A stretch of DNA of 50,459 nt. Origin: Desulfobacula sp. (lineage in GTDB: Bacteria > Desulfobacterota > Desulfobacteria > Desulfobacterales > Desulfobacteraceae). Shown here one piece after another: positions 24,021 to 32,510 of the stretch; position 1 is the stretch's first letter; each line of letters starts with the position of its first letter. The translations under genes and the position numbers were made by a program. The notes below the pieces were generated by a model, which saw nothing but the letters and a program-made list of their open reading frames with translations, was not told where the DNA came from and searched no databases. The stretch is from assembly GCA_013792075.1 (NCBI GenBank), contig VMSR01000084.1:1-50459 (forward strand), given 5' to 3'.

Positions 24021-26081
24021 TTAATTGGTTTCATACTCTATGGTAATGGTCACTGTCCGGTTAAACGAGCGTCCTTCCGGACTAGCATTATCATATGGCG
24101 GATTGGACGGCCCGTTTCCATTGGAAACAATCCTCCCAGTCATTGGGATGCCATTGTCACCAATCTTTTGATAAACTGCGTTGGCTCTTCGCATGGAAAG
24201 CAGGACATTGTACTCTTCCTTACCAATTATATCCGTGTGTCCCATAATCGTTACCTTGGCTTCCGGCAGTTCTCTAATCCTTTTTACAACACGGTCTATA
24301 ACGCTTGTATTTTGTTGCTTTATGGCCGAACTATCATAGTCGAACAGGATTAAAGCATACTTTTCTATAACTTTATATTCAAGCTTCTGGGCCTCACGTT
24401 CCACTCTTTCCATGTATTTAATGGAAGTGTTTGCCGTTTCTGTTGTAAAGGACTGGCCTGTAATATCTGTCATGGTTGCACTTATGGAAATAGTATCCAT
24501 CGTGGCCATTTCGTCGAGTCCATAGTCAACAAGACTAAAAGAAGAAACAGGGATACCATTCCCCTGGCCTTCAATGGATTTTAAAAGTTTTCCATCGCCT
24601 TTAATTTCAATGGTCCAGTCTTTTAAATCATATCCTATCAGGATATCGGGCCGAATATTGATTTCATTAAAATCGGAAACGGCAAACGTATATATGCTTT
24701 TTATGGAATCAAAAATTTGAGGTGAATCAGAATGAATCTCCACCCGTTGATTTTCAACCATTCCTTCTTCAACACTATTGGTACTGGGTAATTCCGGCAA
24801 TTTTCTGGCACTGACCTTTATCCTGTCAGGGTCAATCTCCCATATATACTGAAGATATGCCCGCACTGCTTCAGCACGTGCCTGGGAAAGGGCAAGATTG
24901 TCTTTTTCTTCACCCCTGTTACTGATACACCCCACAAGTTCAATGCTTGCCTGGGTATTTTCAGAAAACCGTTTGCCCAGAATATTCAACACATGATGAT
25001 ACTTTGCAATGGTGTCCTGCAATCCCTTTTCATCAAAATCCTTTGCCTCGGTCTGATTTTTCAACAATTTGTAACGCTCTGGAATTTTGCTTTGGCCTGT
25101 GTCAAAAAAAATATAATTCAGCAAAGGAGAACTATTGATGACTGTAATTTCCTCAATGGTTACTTCCGATGGATCAACAGTTATTGAACCTTTGGGTGGA
25201 TTTACAAAATTATATTCAACAACATACTGATGGAGCAACGTCGTAGAAACTTTTTGAAAAACGGACAACAAATTTGTCGCAGAAGTTGCTTTCCAGATTT
25301 TTCCACCATTTGTTTCAGAAAAAACGCTTAAAAATTCATCCGTTTCTTCAGACGGCATAAAATCAATACTATACACATTAAAATTCTTTAACCCCTGTGC
25401 TTTAGGCGCTAGTATTTCTTTTTTTATCTCACTGTTTAAGTCCTCACCATCTGTAAAAACCACTAAAAACTTGTTGTTTTTTTCAGGCATTTTTGAAATC
25501 AGATCCAAACCCCCCAGAATACCTTCATACAAAAAAGTTTGGCCGCTCATTTCTTTTTTGAAACTTTTTTGGAAAAAATCTTTTAATTCGGAAACCTTGT
25601 TTGATTTAAAGGTGTTTAATCGTAAATTATGGCCATCGACCAAAAATTTCTTTTTTCTATCAAAAACCACCACCTGGACACTATCAAAAGGCCTGACAAT
25701 TTTTAAGAACTCGTCCAGGGCAGACAAAAGAGGCTCAACCGCTTTACGTTCCTCCATTGAAAAGGAGTTGTCCACCATCAGAACATAATCTATCCCAACA
25801 TCTTTCCTGGTTTCCAGGATTTCAACCGCTGTTATCTTTGCCTTTATATCCCCCTTTTGTATCTTAAAATCATCCGGCATCAACCCTTTAACAGGAGCGC
25901 CTTCGGCATCCAGGGCAGAAACCAGAATCTTATTTTCGTCAATCTGTTGAAATGTTATTTTGGCTTCGCGGTTTGCTACAAGAACCTGTAATTCTCCTTC
26001 CGGCGTATATCCAAGACACACACCAGAAAACAAAAAACCCATGACCACCATCATAAACAAAAGAACACTTTTTAATTTCAT
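24021..26081 (-). CDS. Exported von Willebrand A protein with two OmpA-like domains
   Basis: A 686-residue envelope protein. Signal peptide at residues 1-24. A short beta domain (about 30-90) is followed by a VWA domain starting near residue 97 with the MIDAS sequence DNSFSM and, later, VVFTDGEDLNSE. Near residue 320 a first OmpA-like peptidoglycan-associated domain begins (YIFFDTGQSKIPERY, then LSQARAEAVRAYL and NQRVEI). A beta-sandwich linker follows. A second OmpA-like domain starts near residue 575 (LILFDYDSSAI, VTIMGHTDIIGKEEYN, LSMRRANAV, RSFNRTVTITI). It is predicted to sit in the periplasm and hold peptidoglycan, with the VWA domain binding a partner through a metal. A strong GGAGGAAAG precedes the ATG. 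Only the second OmpA domain has the classical GHTD loop. Confidence 0.85.
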   Translation of the reverse strand: MKLKSVLLFMMVVMGFLFSGVCLGYTPEGELQVLVANREAKITFQQIDENKILVSALDAEGAPVKGLMPDDFKIQKGDIKAKITAVEILETRKDVGIDYVLMVDNSFSMEERKAVEPLLSALDEFLKIVRPFDSVQVVVFDRKKKFLVDGHNLRLNTFKSNKVSELKDFFQKSFKKEMSGQTFLYEGILGGLDLISKMPEKNNKFLVVFTDGEDLNSEIKKEILAPKAQGLKNFNVYSIDFMPSEETDEFLSVFSETNGGKIWKATSATNLLSVFQKVSTTLLHQYVVEYNFVNPPKGSITVDPSEVTIEEITVINSSPLLNYIFFDTGQSKIPERYKLLKNQTEAKDFDEKGLQDTIAKYHHVLNILGKRFSENTQASIELVGCISNRGEEKDNLALSQARAEAVRAYLQYIWEIDPDRIKVSARKLPELPSTNSVEEGMVENQRVEIHSDSPQIFDSIKSIYTFAVSDFNEINIRPDILIGYDLKDWTIEIKGDGKLLKSIEGQGNGIPVSSFSLVDYGLDEMATMDTISISATMTDITGQSFTTETANTSIKYMERVEREAQKLEYKVIEKYALILFDYDSSAIKQQNTSVIDRVVKRIRELPEAKVTIMGHTDIIGKEEYNVLLSMRRANAVYQKIGDNGIPMTGRIVSNGNGPSNPPYDNASPEGRSFNRTVTITIEYETN

Positions 26082-26439
26082 TTTATCTTTCCTCCATGGA
26101 AAATATCAATTTTAAATCTAATATCAAATACTTATACGATAATTATTTCATCAATCCCCGTATTAAACTTAAATTAGCGGAATTATACCCTGTTGCTGCA
26201 TAAAAAATCCATAGAAATCCCGAAATCCAGTTCAAAGACCGGCAGCTGACTTTCTTTTCCGGCATCTTAATTTTTCAATTGTTATCTTAACGATGCCGGG
26301 TCTTCTCCCTGGCATTCGTTTTTACCATGACTTCCCTCTTACTTGCATATATTTTTTGCAATGCATGGAATTTTGAGGTAACCTGTTTTCAACATTTTTC
26401 ACAGTTATAATTTGAATCCTTTGATGATGTGGAGATGGC
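26082..26439. other. Divergent intergenic region between VWA-OmpA and sensor kinase genes
   Basis: About 358 A/T-rich bases. An inverted repeat CCGGCATC (26259-26266)/GATGCCGG (26292-26299) surrounds an A/T-rich loop, and a TATAAT lies at 26406-26411 ahead of the kinase gene without a good -35. No coding or RNA gene is seen. Confidence 0.35.
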
Positions 26440-29319
26440 ATGGACAAAAGAGTGTTCTCGTTTCATACCAAACTTATTCACCTGATAACAGCAATCTGTC
26501 TTGGGGGTGCCGTTTGCGCGGGCTGGCTCGGTGCAACCGAACCAAACCCTTTGGGTACTATCAAGCAAGATATTCAACAATTGCTTACAGACAAGGAAAA
26601 AGCCTGGCTATCGGAACATAAAACCATACGGATAGCCGGCCCCAAAGCCTTCCCGCCTTTTCATTATTACGAGGAAGACGGAACATTAAAAGGGATGGCC
26701 TCAGATTATATCCATCTTATTTTTGAATGCCTGGCGATACAGCCTGAAATTCGAAGCAACTTGGAATGGCCCAACGTGCTAAAAGAAGCAAAAGAAAAAA
26801 AAATAGATCTTATTTCCTGTGCTGCAAAAACCATGGACCGGGAAGTGTATCTGGCCTTTACAGAACCGTATCTGTCTTTTCCCCTGGTCATCATTACAAA
26901 AACAAATGCGCCCTTCAGCGGCGGACGTGATGACCTACATGGGAAAAAAATAGCGTTTATACAGGGGGCTGCAGCCTATGACTGGATCAGGCGTGATAAA
27001 ATCGACGCAAACCCGTATTTTGTAAAAACGCCCCTGGATGGATTAAAGGCCGTCTCATTGGGCCATGCTGAAGCCCATATCGAAAACCTGGCAACCGCCA
27101 CCCATTTGATCCAAAAATACGGATTGGCAAACCTCAAGGTCGCGGCACCCGTATCCCATGAAAATTATAATTTGTATATCGCCGTTCGAAAGGACTGGCC
27201 TGAATTGGTTACCATTATCAACAAAATATTTACGGCAATAACAGCCCAACAGCGCTCGACCATACGCAACAGATGGCTGTCCGTAAAATATGAATACGGT
27301 ATTTCCAAACCCGATGTTTTCAAATGGGGCTTGGTCATAGGTGGTATGGCCATCACCCTGCTTGCCGTAATTTTAATGTGGAACCGGAGATTGAGCAGAG
27401 AAATTCACGAACGCAGACGGGTCGAGGCCGAATTAAAGAAGAGCAAAGAAGAAGTGACCAGTATATTCCGGGCGGCACCGACGGGTATCGGATTGGTCTA
27501 CAATAGGGTTCTTCAACAGGTGAATGACCGCTTCTGCGAAATGACGGGATACACAAAAGATGAGTTGATCGGGCAAAATGCAAGAATCTTATACCCAAGT
27601 GATGAAGAATATGAATATGTGGGCAAGGAAAAATACAGACAGCTTAAGACAGACGGAACGGGTACTGTTGAGACGCAATTCAAACGCAAAGACGGTCGGA
27701 TCATTGATGTTCTGATGAGTTCAACCCCACTTGATCCAACGATTCTTTCAGCAGGCGTCACTTTCACGGCCCTGGATATTACCGAACGAAAGCAGACCGA
27801 AGCAAAGTTAAAAGAAAGTGAGGAACAATATCGGGAATATTTTGAAGAAAACATTTCCGGAACTTATATCTCAACCCCAGACGGCCAACTGATCGCCTGC
27901 AATAAAGAATATGAAAGAATTTTTGGATTCACCAGTACCCGGCAGGCACTGGAAACGCCCATTGAAAAATTTTTTGTATCGCCAGATCAACGAATTGAGT
28001 TCCTGGCGCTTCTTAAAAAAGAAAAACGGGTGACCGGTTACCGGCCCATTGTCAAAAACGTCGATGGAAAAACCATTCACCTGATTGAAAATGCTTCAGG
28101 CGTCTTTTCCGACACGGGTGCGTTAAACCATATCAGAGGTTTTTTATTGGATGTCACCGAGCAAAAGAAACTTGAAACACAACTTCAGCAAGCACAAAAA
28201 ATGGAAACCATCGGCACACTGGCAGGCGGAATTGCCCACGATTTCAATAACATTCTGTTTCCTGTACTGGGTCACACAGAAATATTGCTCCAGGATATAC
28301 CCGAAGACAACCCTGCACACGACCGGCTGAAAAAAATTTATACGGGTGGCATAAGGGCCAGAGATCTTGTAAGACAGATTCTTACATTTTCTCGTCAAAA
28401 TCAATTCGAAATCAGAACAATAAAGCTGCAACCTGTCGTCAAGGAGGCATTAAAATTAATAAGGTCCACAATCCCCACAACAATAGAGCTGGTTCAGGAT
28501 ATTTCCAATGACTGTGGAAGTGTCAAGGCAGATGCCATACAAATCCATCAGATCGTAATGAATCTTGCAACCAATGCCTATCATGCCATGGATGAAACCG
28601 GTGGAAAATTGAAAGTGACCCTTGAAGAAATTAAAATTGATGGGCGTAACAGGAGAGCGTCTGATCTGGGCCAGGGTATTTATGCCTGCCTCAGGGTTGA
28701 AGATACCGGCATTGGTATGGACAAGGAATTGACAGAAAAAATTTTTGATCCTTTTTTCACGACCAAAGAAAAAGGCAAAGGTACAGGAATGGGACTTTCT
28801 GTTGTGCACGGGATTGTCTCAAAAATGAATGGAATTATACAGGTCCATAGCAACCCGGGCAAAGGGACTGAATTCAATGTTTATTTTCCAGTTGAAGTCA
28901 GGTCTTTGGAAGAACAAATTTTCCGGGCCAAAACACCCGTCCGGAAGGGGACTGAAATGATTCTGCTTGTGGATGATGAAGACGACATCGTTGCAATGGA
29001 AAAACAGATGCTGGAACGTATGGGATACAATGTCCTCCCATGTAATGGCAGTATAAAGGCTCTTGAGGCTTTTCGCGCAGCCCCTGACACCTTTGACATG
29101 GTTATCACGGATATGGCAATGCCGAACATGTCTGGAGAAAAACTGGCAGCGGAATTGATTGCTATCCGTCCTGATATTCCCATATTGCTGTGTACGGGGT
29201 TCAGCGAAACCATATCAGAAGAAAAATTTCCACGCCTTGGCATTCGGGGATTTTTAATGAAGCCCATCGCAATGAAGGATCTTGTCCAAAAAGTTCGTGA
29301 GATGCTGGATGAGGCCTAA
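26440..29319 (+). CDS. Hybrid sensor histidine kinase: SBP3-TM-PAS-PAS-HisKA-HATPase-REC
   Basis: A 959-residue membrane sensor. The N-terminal signal anchor is followed by a periplasmic family 3 solute-binding domain (about residues 55-290; IRIAGPKAFPPFHYYEEDG, MDREVYLAFTEPYL). One membrane segment spans ~300-318. Two PAS domains follow (about 335-455 and 465-580; GYTKDELIGQNARIL, then the S-box end LDITERKQTE). The dimerisation/phosphoacceptor helix has GGIAHDFNNIL, with the His near residue 598. The ATPase domain carries NLATNAYHAMD, VEDTGIGMD and GTGMGLSVVHG. The C-terminal receiver has LVDDEDD (841-847), the phospho-Asp in VITDMAMP (~888) and Lys in LMKP. It likely senses a small periplasmic ligand; the output partner is not adjacent. 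GGAGATGGC precedes the ATG. Confidence 0.93.
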   Translation: MDKRVFSFHTKLIHLITAICLGGAVCAGWLGATEPNPLGTIKQDIQQLLTDKEKAWLSEHKTIRIAGPKAFPPFHYYEEDGTLKGMASDYIHLIFECLAIQPEIRSNLEWPNVLKEAKEKKIDLISCAAKTMDREVYLAFTEPYLSFPLVIITKTNAPFSGGRDDLHGKKIAFIQGAAAYDWIRRDKIDANPYFVKTPLDGLKAVSLGHAEAHIENLATATHLIQKYGLANLKVAAPVSHENYNLYIAVRKDWPELVTIINKIFTAITAQQRSTIRNRWLSVKYEYGISKPDVFKWGLVIGGMAITLLAVILMWNRRLSREIHERRRVEAELKKSKEEVTSIFRAAPTGIGLVYNRVLQQVNDRFCEMTGYTKDELIGQNARILYPSDEEYEYVGKEKYRQLKTDGTGTVETQFKRKDGRIIDVLMSSTPLDPTILSAGVTFTALDITERKQTEAKLKESEEQYREYFEENISGTYISTPDGQLIACNKEYERIFGFTSTRQALETPIEKFFVSPDQRIEFLALLKKEKRVTGYRPIVKNVDGKTIHLIENASGVFSDTGALNHIRGFLLDVTEQKKLETQLQQAQKMETIGTLAGGIAHDFNNILFPVLGHTEILLQDIPEDNPAHDRLKKIYTGGIRARDLVRQILTFSRQNQFEIRTIKLQPVVKEALKLIRSTIPTTIELVQDISNDCGSVKADAIQIHQIVMNLATNAYHAMDETGGKLKVTLEEIKIDGRNRRASDLGQGIYACLRVEDTGIGMDKELTEKIFDPFFTTKEKGKGTGMGLSVVHGIVSKMNGIIQVHSNPGKGTEFNVYFPVEVRSLEEQIFRAKTPVRKGTEMILLVDDEDDIVAMEKQMLERMGYNVLPCNGSIKALEAFRAAPDTFDMVITDMAMPNMSGEKLAAELIAIRPDIPILLCTGFSETISEEKFPRLGIRGFLMKPIAMKDLVQKVREMLDEA

Positions 29320-29974
29320 CGCCTTGGCATTTATAGAATACCTGTCCTCCACCTGGCAATTTTTGTTTGATGAAAATGAACAAAAACCCAAAATGGCCCT
29401 GCCAGTGATGCCCGTTGACCTGTCTTTTTTTGAAGATCGGGACACGCTTCAATTGAACAGCACCTGGCTGGGACATTCCTCATTGCTTATCAATATCGGC
29501 GGATATCGGGTTCTCACTGATCCGGTATTTGAAAAAAAAATCTCCCTTGTCGGCCCGACCCGGTTTAACGGAGATATGCCGTTGGATATAGAAACGCTTC
29601 CTGATATTGACCTTGTGATTATTTCCCATGATCACTATGACCATTTAAATAAATATTCCATACGCCTATTAAACCCCATCACTAAAAAATTTATCACTCC
29701 CCTGGGGGTCGGCAAACGGCTCAAATCCTGGGGAATCCCCGATGACCGCATCCATGAACTGGACTGGTGGGAAAGTTACTCGTTTGGTCACCATCTGAAG
29801 ATCACCGCCACCCCTGCCCAGCATTAACCCATGCAGCGCCTGGCAGATGCAGCCCGATCACAGACCATTGCCATTGCAACCCCGGTGGTCGGGGAAACCA
29901 TTGCCGGCACTGCACAAATGCTGGGTTCTCGCTGGTGGGAAAATGATTTTTCAAAAAGAAAAAAATCAGGATAG
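29309..29974 (+). pseudogene. MBL-fold metallo-hydrolase pseudogene (internal deletion, in-frame stop)
   Basis: The N-terminal half of a metallo-beta-lactamase-fold hydrolase of the NAPE-PLD/Zn-dependent type is intact: STWLGHSSLLINIGG, VLTDPVFE, the HxHxDH motif in SHDHYDHLN, ELDWWES and ITATPAQH, where relatives continue with FSGR. Instead, a TAA stop at 29825-29827 follows directly. In the same frame, 29828-29974 then encodes PMQRLADAARSQTIA and ends near GSRWWEN, which looks like the usual C-terminus of the same family. About 100-130 central residues, including later metal ligands, are therefore missing. The start ATG at 29309 overlaps the kinase stop by 11 bases. The family match of the C-terminal part is from memory of the pattern, not a search. 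Confidence 0.7.
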
Positions 29975-30030
29975 CATTGATGAATACAGAGCATGCCCCA
30001 TTCTGATAAAGTTGCTGTGGTTTCTTCCAA

Positions 30031-30964
30031 TTATCCGGAGTCTTTTGCCTTGTATTTTTGACCCTGGAAAGAGTCCCGCAGCTCAAGGGTCTGCTGGATC
30101 ATGTTAAAGGTTTCCCGGTATCGGCCTGCCCAGGCAGGCGCCCTGAGCTCTTCCCCATGGGGATCTCCTGTGATGCGCTGGATGATGATGTCCTTTGGAA
30201 GCAGTTCTAAAAAATCACAGACCATGTCCACATAGGCCTGCTGTTCCATGCAGGTGTAGTCGCCTTTTTGCCACATCCGGTCCAGGAGGGTCTCCTTGAT
30301 CACATAGAGCAGGTGAATCTTCACCCCGTTGATCCCCATATCGGCAAGAACCCTTGCACTTTCCAGCATCATGGCCCGGTCTTCTCCGGGCAGCCCCAAG
30401 ATAATATGGCAGCAGATGTTGATCCCCCTGCCCCGGGTCATGACAACAGCCCTGGCAAAATCCGCAAAATCATGGCCCCGATTGATCAGGGAAAGAGTGA
30501 CATCATGGACGGACTGAAGTCCGTATTCCAGCCAGACCAGATACTGGTTTGTATAGGATTGAATCAGGGCTATTTTTTCTTCGTCCACGCAATCGGGCCG
30601 GGTGCCAATGGCCATGCCCACCATGCCGTCGCAGGCAAGTGCCTGGTCATACAATTGCTTCATATGGGCACAGGTGGTATAGGTATTGGAATAGGACTGA
30701 AAATAGGCAAGAAATTTTTTGGCCTTGTATTTTTTGGTCATCCCGATCTTACCGGCTTCTATCTGCTGGGCGATGGAAAGTCCCCGGCCAAAAGCCCCGG
30801 ACCCGGATCCCTTTGAATTGCAATAGATGCACCCTTTTTGGGAAAGGGTCCCATCCCGGTTGGGGCAGGAAAGTCCTGCATCCACGGTGATTTTCTGCAC
30901 CCGCTGGCCAAATAAATTTCTTAAATACCCATTGTAATCCGAATATCGTTTTTTTTTTATCCAT
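30031..30964 (-). CDS. Radical SAM protein, TIGR01212/YhcC family, frame broken at an A10 run
   Basis: A radical SAM enzyme of the YhcC/YtqA family of unknown reaction. Residues LSCPNRDGTLSQKGCIYCN contain the Cys-rich cluster-binding loop (C..GC..C). RPDCVDEEKIALI, WLEYGLQS and LPGEDRAMM are further family motifs. The uninterrupted frame starts at about 30900 with GTG. Upstream in that frame lies RYSDYNGYLRNLFGQRV, which matches the expected N-terminus, but the only ATGs (30964, 30976) are in another frame. The two frames join if the run of ten A (minus strand, 30958-30949) is read as nine: ATG GAT (AAA)3 CGA TAT. So either a one-base sequencing/assembly error, a real frameshift or slippage at the run. 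It converges on the MBL pseudogene. Confidence 0.8.
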
Positions 30965-31008
30965 CTGAAAATTCATTTCCTGTAAAAATTGGCTATTCTG
31001 TTATGGGA

Positions 31009-31037
31009 AATGTATCACCATCCCAGTCACAAATCAA
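31009..31037 (-). promoter_or_regulatory. Possible promoter for the radical SAM gene
   Basis: Minus strand: TTGATT (31037-31032), 17-base spacer, TACATT (31014-31009) with an upstream TG (extended -10). It lies about 45 bases ahead of ATG 30964. Pattern match only. Confidence 0.4.
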
Positions 31038-31063
31038 AGACAGATTGGTTGACAAAATTTGCC

Positions 31064-31092
31064 TTGACTCTCTTTTTTTACTAAGGTATAGA
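31064..31092 (+). promoter_or_regulatory. Sigma70-type promoter for the porin leader
   Basis: TTGACT (31064-31069), 17-base spacer, TATAGA (31087-31092). The start is predicted near 31099. The leader to the porin ATG would be about 170 bases and contains three hairpins. Confidence 0.55.
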
Positions 31093-31098
31093 CCACAT

Positions 31099-31188
31099 TT
31101 ATCAACGCGCAATATGAAATTGCGTCTTTTGGGTTCCAGCGAACCCGCCTGAACAAGCAATACGCTATATTTATAATACGCCGGAAAA
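31099..31188 (+). promoter_or_regulatory. Structured 5' leader ahead of the porin gene (candidate riboregulator or small RNA)
   Basis: Two clear hairpins: CGCAAT (31108-31113)/ATTGCG (31119-31124) with a five-base loop and a following TCTTTT, and GGGTTC (31131-31136)/GAACCC (31141-31146) with loop CAGC. A third element, GCCGGAAAAG (31180-31189), is nearly complementary to the 3' arm of the downstream terminator and could act as a competing pairing. I do not recognise a known riboswitch class. Confidence 0.4.
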
Positions 31189-31236
31189 GCGGAAAAAGGA
31201 GTGAACTCCTTAACACCCTTTTTCGGCTTTTTTTTT
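31189..31236 (+). terminator. Terminator-like hairpin between promoter and porin start
   Basis: GCGGAAAAAGG (31189-31199) pairs with CCTTTTTCGGC (31217-31227) with one mismatch and is followed by nine T (31228-31236). An inner helix AAGGAGT/ACTCCTT (31196-31211) is an alternative. It lies only 32 bases before the porin ATG, so it is either an attenuator or the end of a short RNA. Confidence 0.6.
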
Positions 31237-31268
31237 ATTGTAAACACTCCAACAAAAGGAAACACCCC

Positions 31269-32510
31269 ATGAAAAGAGTTACCCCTTGCCGTATAGTGTT
31301 TTTTTTGGCCCTTTTTACCCCTTTTTTACTGGGTTTTGCCGTTCAGCCCGCCCTTGCCGTTGAATCTGATTCCGGCCTTGAACAGCGACTTCTGAAGATC
31401 GAACAAGCCCTGGGGCTGCAACCGGATACCGCTTCCTCCCCCTCCCTTGAACAGCGGATATCTGCCATTGAACATCAATTGGCATCTGCCCCGAAACCCG
31501 CGGCACCCCAACGGGCAGACACGCTCTCCCATGCCATGGACAGCCTTTCCGACAGGATCACCCTGTCCGGTGCCCTTGAACTGGATTATTCCCATGCAGA
31601 TGACGCTGATCCGGCAGACAACACCAAAAACGATTCAAGCTCCGACCTGGATATCGGCACCATTGAACTGGGATTGGAAGCCCGGCTCCATGAATATGTC
31701 ATTGCCAATGTCCTGCTGAAGGGAGAAAACCTGGATTCAGATAACAAGATTTTCTGGGACGAAGTTTTTTTCACCCTTGCACGGGACAATTATCCCCTGT
31801 ATTTTGTGGGCGGCAAACGGGTCCAGCCCTTTGGGGCCTTTGAAAGCCTGTTCATCAATGACCCCATTACCCAGGATCTTTATGAAATCAATGCCGGCGG
31901 CGCAACAGCAGGCTTTTTGGTTTCTTCCCTGGGTCTGGACATTTCCGGGACCCTTTACAAGGGAGAAACCCTCATGAACCGGGCGGGTGAAACCGGATAC
32001 GGCCTTGGCAGAAATCCCTCCCACACAACCACCAATGATGTCAATTCCTTTATTGTGAATGCCAGTCTCGGCCTGGTGGATGACATGACGGTCTCCGCCT
32101 TTTTCAGTTCCGAACCCGGGGACGGCCAACGGAACACCACCCTGGGCAGCGCCTTTCACTGGGAGATAGCTGGTTTTATCCTGGACGGAGAATATATCGG
32201 TGCCCTGGGCCGGGAGAATCATTTTTCAGACAACAGAGAATACAGGGAAAACGCCTGGGCCGCTTCCCTGGGGTATCAGATAAAAGACCCCCTGCTCATT
32301 GCCATCCGGTACGAAAGCTTTGATGCCGATAAAGACCAGGCAGGGTTTCTGGAATACCGGTACAGCCTGGGTGCCACTTACACCCTGTTTAAAGACAAAA
32401 ATTTTACCTGCAATCTGATGGGAGAATACCGCAGATCCGAATATGCCTCTGACAGCAGCACAGACCCTGATTTAAATGAATTTTTTACCCGTTTGGCCCT
32501 GGAATTTTAA
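31269..32510 (+). CDS. LbtU-family outer-membrane porin
   Basis: A 413-residue outer-membrane beta-barrel. The signal peptide (hydrophobic core, AVQPALA-V cut near residue 30) is followed by a short coiled-coil region (LEQRLLKIEQALGL, LEQRISAIEHQL), then a barrel of alternating strands starting with RITLSGALELDYSHAD. The last residue is phenylalanine (FFTRLALEF), the usual Bam recognition signature. The pattern fits the LbtU siderophore-porin family; a role in iron uptake is the family suggestion, not shown here. An AAAAGGAAAC ribosome site precedes the ATG. The 3' end overlaps the convergent glgB by 26 bases. Its promoter leader carries a terminator, so expression may be controlled by attenuation. 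Confidence 0.85.
   Translation: MKRVTPCRIVFFLALFTPFLLGFAVQPALAVESDSGLEQRLLKIEQALGLQPDTASSPSLEQRISAIEHQLASAPKPAAPQRADTLSHAMDSLSDRITLSGALELDYSHADDADPADNTKNDSSSDLDIGTIELGLEARLHEYVIANVLLKGENLDSDNKIFWDEVFFTLARDNYPLYFVGGKRVQPFGAFESLFINDPITQDLYEINAGGATAGFLVSSLGLDISGTLYKGETLMNRAGETGYGLGRNPSHTTTNDVNSFIVNASLGLVDDMTVSAFFSSEPGDGQRNTTLGSAFHWEIAGFILDGEYIGALGRENHFSDNREYRENAWAASLGYQIKDPLLIAIRYESFDADKDQAGFLEYRYSLGATYTLFKDKNFTCNLMGEYRRSEYASDSSTDPDLNEFFTRLALEF

Noticed and set aside
31131-31146. GGGTTC-CAGC-GAACCC as a tRNA T-arm
   Set aside because: No acceptor, D- or anticodon stems surround it and the loop is too short; it is a plain hairpin of the porin leader.
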